NCBI GenBank assembly: GCA_034666705.1
Contig: JAXDLH010000264.1
Span: 1 to 9,810, forward strand
Source of the DNA: JAXDLH01 sp034666705
GTDB lineage: Bacteria > Chloroflexota > UBA6077 > SHYK01
Direction of reading: 5' to 3'
DNA length: 9,810 bases
Both the position numbers and the translations under genes were made by a program. Below are positions 5,316 through 9,810 of the stretch, piece after piece. The notes beneath the pieces are model-generated. The model was not told where the DNA came from and made no database searches. It saw only the letters and a program-made list of their open reading frames with translations. Each line of letters opens with the position of its first letter. Within the stretch, counting starts at the first letter, position 1.

Positions 5316-5888
5316 ATGACCTGGACCAGTCCCAGCGATGAGGCGACGATCGAGCTTGGCTACGAGCTGACCGCCGAGGACGTGGTCCGCTTCAACGAGA
5401 TCCAGTGGAGTCGGTCGCCGGTCAACCGAGGCGAGCACTATCGATGGTACGCAATACTGGCGCTGATCAGCGTGCCCGCGACCATCGCGGCGAGCGTGGC
5501 CTTCGACTTCCACGCCGCGTGGCAGTGGCTGGTGTTCTACGGGATCGCGGTGATCCTCGGCATCGCCTACGTCAACACCCGGGCTCCACGCCGCACCCGC
5601 GACGGCCTGCGCCGAGCGCTTGCCGGAAGTGCCAACCGCGGCCTCCTTGGCCACCAGTTCATGACCATCGCTCCCGATGGCCTGCGCGTGACCTCAGATG
5701 TCCAGGAGAGCCGCATCCGATGGCTTGGTATCGACCGGGTGTTGGCGACCGACGACCTGATCGTGCTCTACACCAGCGCCGTATCCGGACACCTGATCCC
5801 AACCCGGGCCTTCGTCACACCCGAGGCGCGTCGCACCTTCGTGGAAGCCGCCGAACGGTACTGGGCCGCAAGCCACGCCGAGGCGTGA
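5316..5888 (+). CDS. Two-helix membrane protein with YcxB-like C-terminal domain
   Basis: 190 residues from ATG 5316. The N-terminal 40 residues look soluble (TIELGYELTAEDVVRFNEIQ). They are followed by two hydrophobic helices at about 44-63 (WYAILALISVPATIAASVAF) and 68-86 (AWQWLVFYGIAVILGIAYV), joined by a very short turn. The C-terminal part, about 113-166, has the YcxB-like pattern: a strand pair giving MTIAPDGLRVTSDVQESRIRW, then GIDRVLATDDLIVLYTS and HLIPTRAF. YcxB-like proteins are small membrane proteins of unknown biochemical role. The frame is open to 5001, but sequence upstream of 5316 is antisense to the methyltransferase and not protein-like, so ATG 5316 is chosen despite a weak RBS (GAGAG). 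It is divergent from the methyltransferase; a functional link with restriction-modification is not shown. Confidence 0.75.
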   Translation: MTWTSPSDEATIELGYELTAEDVVRFNEIQWSRSPVNRGEHYRWYAILALISVPATIAASVAFDFHAAWQWLVFYGIAVILGIAYVNTRAPRRTRDGLRRALAGSANRGLLGHQFMTIAPDGLRVTSDVQESRIRWLGIDRVLATDDLIVLYTSAVSGHLIPTRAFVTPEARRTFVEAAERYWAASHAEA

Positions 5889-5910
5889 TCTCCCTTATGA
5901 CAGCGGCATG

Positions 5911-5958
5911 GCCTCCGCAGTCTGCGAGTGAATCATAGTGTCCTCAACCGGCGGAGGC
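5911..5958. repeat. Inverted repeat between convergent YcxB-like and exporter genes
   Basis: GCCTCCGC (5911-5918) and GCGGAGGC (5951-5958) form a perfect 8-bp inverted repeat with a 32-base loop, spanning the exporter stop codon. The 55-bp gap 5889-5943 between the two convergent stops contains no U-rich tract on either strand, so this is not a classic intrinsic terminator. It may be a weak bidirectional end structure or chance in GC-rich DNA. Confidence 0.25.
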
Positions 5959-7773
5959 GATCACCGCCGCGCCGTCGGCCTCCCAGGGCTTGTAGCTGAG
6001 CGACTGGTGGCGAAAGTAGGTGTTGTACAGCTCGGCGTAGTGGCCACCACCGGCGAGTAGGCCCTCGTGCGAGCCCTCCTCGATGATGCTGCCGTCGCGG
6101 AGCACGACAATGCGGTCGGCGGCTACGATCGTCGACAGGCGGTGCGCGACGACGAGGCTCGTGCGGCCGGCCATCACGACGTCCAGCCCCTCCTGGATCT
6201 GCGCTTCCGTCAGTGGATCGATGCTCGCCGTCGCCTCGTCCAGAATCAGGATTGCCGGGTCCTTCAGCAGCACGCGGGCGAGCGCGACGAGCTGGCGCTG
6301 GCCGGCGGAGAGGCGCGAGCCGCGCTCGCCGACGTCCGTCTCCAGCCCCTCAGGCAGATCGGCGACCCAATCCTCGGCCAGGTGCGCCGCGACGGCGTGC
6401 ACCTCGGCGTCGCTCGCATCCGGGCGCGCGTAGCGGATGTTGTCCGCGACCGTTCCCGAAAAGAGATACGGCGACTGCGGTACGAGGCCGACATGCCTGC
6501 GAAATTCGGCCAGGTCGAGCCGGCGAAGGTCGCGGCCATCGACGAGGATCCGGCCGCCCTGAAACTCATAGAAGCGCAGGATGAGCTTCACGATGCTCGA
6601 CTTGCCCGCGCCGGTGTGCCCGACGAGCGCCACCGTCTCGCCAGGACGGACGTCGAGGCTGAAGTCCGGCAGCACCGGCTGCCCCTCCACGTAGCTGAAG
6701 CGCAAATGGTCGAACGTCACCCGGCCGGCGATCTCGGCCACGGGCTCGGCCGCGGTCTGGATCACAACCGGCTCGGCATCGATCAGGGCAAAGACCCGCT
6801 CGCTTGCCGCCAGCCCTTGCTGGAACTGGCTCCAGAACGAGGAGATGCTCGCCATCGGCATGTAAAAGAAGTTCAGGCTCTGCACGAACAGGTACCAGTC
6901 GCCGACGGACATCGCATGGCCGAGCACTCGCTGGGCGCCAAAGTAGACGACCGTGCCGGTGCCGATCGCCGTGATGACGCCGAGCGCCGGGAAGATCGAC
7001 GCGAAGATGATCCCTTGCTTCAGCCGCACGGCGTAGGTCTCCCCGTTCGTGACGCGGAAGTCGCCGTAGATCGTGCCCTCTTGACGGAAGCTCTTCGCCA
7101 CCCCGATGCCCGCAATCGTCTCCTGGATGACCGCGTTGACATTCGCCGTCGCGCGCTGCGAGTTGCGCGTTGCCCAGCGCGCCACGTGGCGAAAGGTGAG
7201 CGCGACGATCACCACGAGCGGCGTCGTCGCGATCGTGAGCAGGGCAAGCTCCAGGTTGATCGCGACGAGCGCGACTGTCACCACGACCACGAGCAGTAGT
7301 TGCCCGATGAGGTCCATCGTGAGCGTCACGACCGTGGCGAAGTCCTGCGTATCCGAGGTGACGCGGCTCACAATCTTGCCCGAGGGAAACTCGTCGTAGA
7401 ACGACATGTCGCGCTGCAACACGGCCGCGCAGGCGTCCTCCCGCAGCCTGAGCACCACGTCCCCGATCACCCGGTAGCCGAGGATCTGCTTGACGTAGTT
7501 GAAGATCCAGCCCACTGAGCCCACGGTGCCGACGGCCAGCGCCAGGACGAGCGCGAGCGGTACCCGCGGGTCGTGGACGAGCAGATCGAGGCCGCGCGAT
7601 ACGACGATTGGCGCGGCGGTGGCGGAGACCGACGCGAGCATTACGCTCAGGCCGATGACGATCATGGCGCGGCCGTGGCGACCGAAGTACCCAACGATCC
7701 GGCGGATCAGCACCGAGTCCGGGTAGGTGCGATCGTACGCCTCGGGGTCGAGCCCGTCCCAGATCGAGCCCAC
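5944..7773 (-). CDS. ABC exporter half-transporter (permease-ATPase fusion), catalytic-glutamate subunit
   Basis: 609 residues: six-helix exporter transmembrane domain (about 35-330) fused to one ATP-binding domain (about 350-585). Motifs: Walker A GHTGAGKSS (385-393), Q-loop Gln433 (VPQSPYLF), signature LSAGQRQ (488-494), Walker B ILILDEA with catalytic Glu513, and H-loop His544 (VVAHRLS). The signature is altered: Ala replaces the first Gly of LSGGQ. In known heterodimeric exporters the altered signature sits on the subunit with normal Walker B, opposite the partner's altered Walker B; this is the arrangement seen with the upstream gene. The start is GTG 7773, giving MGSIWDGLDPEAYDR, a familiar N-terminus for this exporter group. 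Its only SD-like sequence, GAGG (7787-7784), is 10 nt upstream and lies in a hairpin. It is the second gene of the exporter pair, 168 bp after the first. Substrate unknown; multidrug, lipid or peptide export are possibilities. Confidence 0.9.
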   Translation of the reverse strand: MGSIWDGLDPEAYDRTYPDSVLIRRIVGYFGRHGRAMIVIGLSVMLASVSATAAPIVVSRGLDLLVHDPRVPLALVLALAVGTVGSVGWIFNYVKQILGYRVIGDVVLRLREDACAAVLQRDMSFYDEFPSGKIVSRVTSDTQDFATVVTLTMDLIGQLLLVVVVTVALVAINLELALLTIATTPLVVIVALTFRHVARWATRNSQRATANVNAVIQETIAGIGVAKSFRQEGTIYGDFRVTNGETYAVRLKQGIIFASIFPALGVITAIGTGTVVYFGAQRVLGHAMSVGDWYLFVQSLNFFYMPMASISSFWSQFQQGLAASERVFALIDAEPVVIQTAAEPVAEIAGRVTFDHLRFSYVEGQPVLPDFSLDVRPGETVALVGHTGAGKSSIVKLILRFYEFQGGRILVDGRDLRRLDLAEFRRHVGLVPQSPYLFSGTVADNIRYARPDASDAEVHAVAAHLAEDWVADLPEGLETDVGERGSRLSAGQRQLVALARVLLKDPAILILDEATASIDPLTEAQIQEGLDVVMAGRTSLVVAHRLSTIVAADRIVVLRDGSIIEEGSHEGLLAGGGHYAELYNTYFRHQSLSYKPWEADGAAVIASAG

Positions 7774-7781
7774 GGCTACGC

Positions 7782-7799
7782 AGCCTCGAAACAGAGGCT
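7782..7799 (-). promoter_or_regulatory. Hairpin covering the SD-like sequence of the second exporter gene
   Basis: AGCCTC (minus-strand 7799-7794), a six-base loop and GAGGCT (7787-7782) form a 6-bp perfect stem ending 8 nt before the GTG at 7773. The GAGG in its 3' arm is the only SD-like motif near that start, so folding would hide it. A ribosome leaving the upstream gene stops 168 bp earlier and would not open it. Structure seen; regulatory effect inferred. Confidence 0.4.
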
Positions 7800-7884
7800 A
7801 TCGTCCACAGCCCGGAATCCCAAATGTGTCGGGCCGGACATCACTATCGGACATCCCGTACTCGGGGAGGGACAGGCGTCCGCC

Positions 7885-7927
7885 CCGCTGGACCGCCGGG
7901 TGCCGACGTACGCCCCGGGTCCAGCGG
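7885..7927. repeat. 10-bp perfect inverted repeat between the two exporter genes
   Basis: CCGCTGGACC (7885-7894) pairs with GGTCCAGCGG (7918-7927). An inner CCGGG/CCCGG pairing could extend the helix with a bulge. It starts 14 bases past the first exporter stop on the minus strand. No T-run follows, so it is not a standard terminator. It may partly end or stabilise the upstream transcript. A direct repeat CGGACATC lies further along (7835-7842 and 7848-7855, 13 bp apart). Confidence 0.4.
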
Positions 7928-7941
7928 CCTTGGCTCTTCCC

Positions 7942-9732
7942 TCAACGGGCATGCGCGACCTCGGGCGGGGCGTCGGTGGGCTCGCCGTGGGCGAAGATGC
8001 GCCGATAGGCATCGCTCGTCGCAATCAGCTCCTCGTGGGTCCCCTGCGCCACGAGCTGGCCACGCCGCATTACGAGGATCCGGTCGGCCCAGCGGATCTG
8101 GGCGATGCGATGCGTGATGAGGAGCGTGGTGCGGCCCTGCAGAATGCCGCGCAGCGCCCGCTGGATTTGATCCTCCGTCGCGCTGTCGATCGCGCTCGTC
8201 GAGTCATCGAGGATCAAGATCCGTGGATCGGTGAGGAAGGCACGGGCGATGGCGATGCGCTGGCGCTGCCCACCGGAGAGGGTGAACCCGCGCTCGCCGA
8301 CCACCGTCTCGTAGCCATTGGGCAGCCGCGCGATGAAGTCGTGGGCCTGCGCCGCACGGGCCGCCGCCTCGACCTGCTCCTGCGTGGCGCGTCCGCCAGC
8401 GCCGAAGGCGATGTTCTCGCGGATCGTGCGGGAGAAGAGGAAGACGTCCTGCTCGATCGCCGCGATCTGCGACCGGAGCGATTCCATGCTCCACTCGCGC
8501 ACGTCGACGCCATCCACGAGCACGCGCCCCTCCTGCACGTCGTAGATCCGCTGCACGAGCTGCGTGAGCGTCGACTTGCCGGAGCCCGTTTGCCCGACGA
8601 TCGCGACGGTCTCACCGGGGTTGGCGTGAAAGCTCACGTCGTGCAGGATCGGCTCGGGGCCGTAGCCAAACGTGACGTGCTCGAAGGCGATTTCGCCGCG
8701 AATCGGCTGAGTGACACCGCCGCGATTCTCGTCCAGCTCGGTCTCGGCGCGAAGCAGCTCGAGCACACGATTCCCGCTGGCCGTACCCAGCTGCATCAGC
8801 TCGAACGTGTACAGCGAGAAGTACGATGGCTCGCGCACCACGTAGTAGAGGCCGATGAACGAGACGACCTGACCCACGGTAGCGGCCCCGTTCAGGTAGA
8901 GCAGCATGCCATGGCCGAACGCCAGACCAAGGCCGATCCCAAAGATCAGCACCGGCAGATACCGCGCCTCGACGTGCCCCTGGCGGACGAAGGCATCGCG
9001 GTACGCGCGCGCATTGGCGCGGAAGCGCGCTTCCTCACGCGGCTCCTGGGCGTTGCCCTTGACCACCTCGATGCCGCTGATCCGCTCGGCCAGGCTGGCA
9101 TTGAGCAGCCCGAACTGGGCCCGCTGCGCGCCGGCAACCGGCCGCAGCTCGCGATTGAATCGCCACAGCGCGATGACGAAGGAGACGAGGAACAGCACCG
9201 GCACGAGCAGGAGCTGCGGATTGATCGTCGAGATCGCGATGAGCGGCATGACGACGTTGAGGATCGCGTTGCTCATGAGCCGCATGCCGGGGTTGATCAT
9301 CGGGCCGAGCTGCTGCACGTCGTTGGTAGCGCGGGCCATCACGTCGCCGACACGCTGCCGGTTGTGAAACGTCTGGCTCTTGCCGAGCAGACTGACGTAC
9401 AGCTCATCACGCGCGTCGCGCTGCACGCGCTGGGCGAGCGTTTCGGCACCAAAGTTATTGACCAGCGCGAAGAGCGCCTGGGCCGTGCGCACGCCGAACA
9501 CGGCGAGTGTCAAGAGGAGGATCTGCCGCCCATCGGCCCCATGCAACACCGCGTCGAAGGTGCGCCCGGTAAGCACAGGCACCATCGAGGCCATGCCCGT
9601 CAGGCAGGCAGTAGCGAGCGCAAAGCCGCCAATGAGCCACGGATAGCGGAGGACGTGCGAGGCAATCCAGCGCACGGCCGTGCGGCGGTCATAGGTATAT
9701 TCGTCGGCGACGCGGAATTCGCGAGCGGCCAC
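7942..9732 (-). CDS. ABC exporter half-transporter (permease-ATPase fusion), degenerate-site subunit
   Basis: 596 residues from GTG 9732 (600 from ATG 9744). Exporter transmembrane domain lies at about 35-330 and the ATP-binding domain at about 350-585 (numbering from ATG 9744). Motifs: Walker A GQTGSGKST (384-392), Q-loop Gln432, canonical signature LSGGQRQ (489-495), Walker B ILILDDSTSAID and H-loop His545. The catalytic Glu after Walker B is Asp514, the standard mark of the degenerate site in heterodimeric exporters such as TM287/288. With the downstream gene, whose Walker B is normal but signature altered, one ATP site would be active and one degenerate. Start: ATG 9744 is preceded not by an SD but by CCACCTCC, which resembles the anti-SD; GTG 9732 has GGGAG at 5 nt, so the shorter form is preferred. 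It is the first gene of the pair. Substrate unknown. Confidence 0.9.
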   Translation of the reverse strand: MAAREFRVADEYTYDRRTAVRWIASHVLRYPWLIGGFALATACLTGMASMVPVLTGRTFDAVLHGADGRQILLLTLAVFGVRTAQALFALVNNFGAETLAQRVQRDARDELYVSLLGKSQTFHNRQRVGDVMARATNDVQQLGPMINPGMRLMSNAILNVVMPLIAISTINPQLLLVPVLFLVSFVIALWRFNRELRPVAGAQRAQFGLLNASLAERISGIEVVKGNAQEPREEARFRANARAYRDAFVRQGHVEARYLPVLIFGIGLGLAFGHGMLLYLNGAATVGQVVSFIGLYYVVREPSYFSLYTFELMQLGTASGNRVLELLRAETELDENRGGVTQPIRGEIAFEHVTFGYGPEPILHDVSFHANPGETVAIVGQTGSGKSTLTQLVQRIYDVQEGRVLVDGVDVREWSMESLRSQIAAIEQDVFLFSRTIRENIAFGAGGRATQEQVEAAARAAQAHDFIARLPNGYETVVGERGFTLSGGQRQRIAIARAFLTDPRILILDDSTSAIDSATEDQIQRALRGILQGRTTLLITHRIAQIRWADRILVMRRGQLVAQGTHEELIATSDAYRRIFAHGEPTDAPPEVAHAR

Positions 9733-9737
9733 GAGGG

Positions 9738-9742
9738 CTCCC
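9738..9742 (-). promoter_or_regulatory. Ribosome-binding site favouring the GTG 9732 start
   Basis: GGGAG on the minus strand lies 5 nt before GTG 9732 and overlaps the ATG at 9744. The ATG itself has no purine-rich motif upstream. This decides the likely start of the first exporter gene. Confidence 0.5.
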
Positions 9743-9762
9743 ATCCAGGAGGTGGAACAATC

Positions 9763-9768
9763 ATTCTA
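9763..9768 (-). promoter_or_regulatory. Candidate -10 box for the exporter operon
   Basis: TAGAAT on the minus strand (five of six to TATAAT), about 30 nt before GTG 9732. At 17-bp spacing the upstream hexamer is CTGAAG, only three of six to TTGACA, so support is modest. The remaining bases to the right edge (9769-9810) show no gene. Confidence 0.35.
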
Positions 9769-9810
9769 CCGCGCACCAGATGGGACTTCAGGAATAGACA
9801 AAGGCCCCGG

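Noticed and set aside
5911..5958. GCCTCCGC/GCGGAGGC as an intrinsic bidirectional terminator
   Set aside because: The loop is 32 bases and neither strand has a U-tract after the stem; kept only as a low-confidence repeat.
6067..7299. Plus-strand open frame of 410 codons
   Set aside because: It lies wholly antisense to the exporter gene, whose full set of ABC motifs is intact; the antisense product is Arg/Asp-rich with no motif.
7776..8024. Minus-strand 82-codon open frame in the exporter gap
   Set aside because: Most of it overlaps the first exporter's 3' end in another frame, and the composition is Arg/Pro/Ser-rich without any motif or RBS.
9748..9756. GGAGGTGG on the plus strand as an RBS of a rightward gene
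   Set aside because: No start codon with an open frame follows at a suitable distance before the window ends.
1..9810. tRNA, rRNA, CRISPR array, insertion sequence or integrase
   Set aside because: No such structure, repeat array or recombinase motif was seen on either strand.

Overview
The window is uniformly GC-rich and densely coded on both strands. It carries eight complete protein genes, one gene cut by the left edge, and one doubtful small ORF. Gene content points to a GC-rich soil or thermophile-type bacterium. The ABC exporter that starts MGSIWDGLDPEAYDRTYPDS resembles, from memory, exporters of Chloroflexota (Thermomicrobia/Sphaerobacter-like). That placement is inference; no rRNA or other phylogenetic marker is present.

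Layout. 1-656 (+): C-terminal part of an FMN-dependent alpha-hydroxy-acid oxidase/dehydrogenase. 668-1396 (-): a VapBC-type toxin-antitoxin pair, AbrB-fold antitoxin first and PIN-domain toxin second, with an AT-rich promoter/operator at 1427-1460. 1488-2985 (-): an ECF sigma factor followed by its presumed membrane anti-sigma factor; a 37-codon ORF exactly bridges the two. 3154-5220: a restriction-modification locus with an Eco29kI-type GIY-YIG endonuclease (+) facing an amino-methyltransferase (-), their 3' ends overlapping by 33 bp. 5316-5888 (+): a two-helix membrane protein with a YcxB-like C-terminal domain. 5944-9732 (-): two ABC exporter half-transporters whose NBD deviations are complementary, as expected of a heterodimer with one degenerate ATP site.

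How the parts relate. The VapBC pair and the restriction-modification pair are both self-contained toxic-function/protective-function modules, and they flank the sigma/anti-sigma switch. The sigma/anti-sigma pair and the exporter pair are ordinary chromosomal envelope and stress functions; nothing visible ties the exporter to the sigma factor. No transposase, integrase, tRNA, rRNA or CRISPR array was seen. The points most worth a second look are the bridging ORF between sigma and anti-sigma, the pairing of an Eco29kI-like nuclease with a TSPPY amino-methyltransferase, the 21-bp-spaced direct repeats over the vapBC promoter, the complementary NBD degeneration of the exporter pair, and a hairpin that could hide the ribosome-binding site of the second exporter gene.
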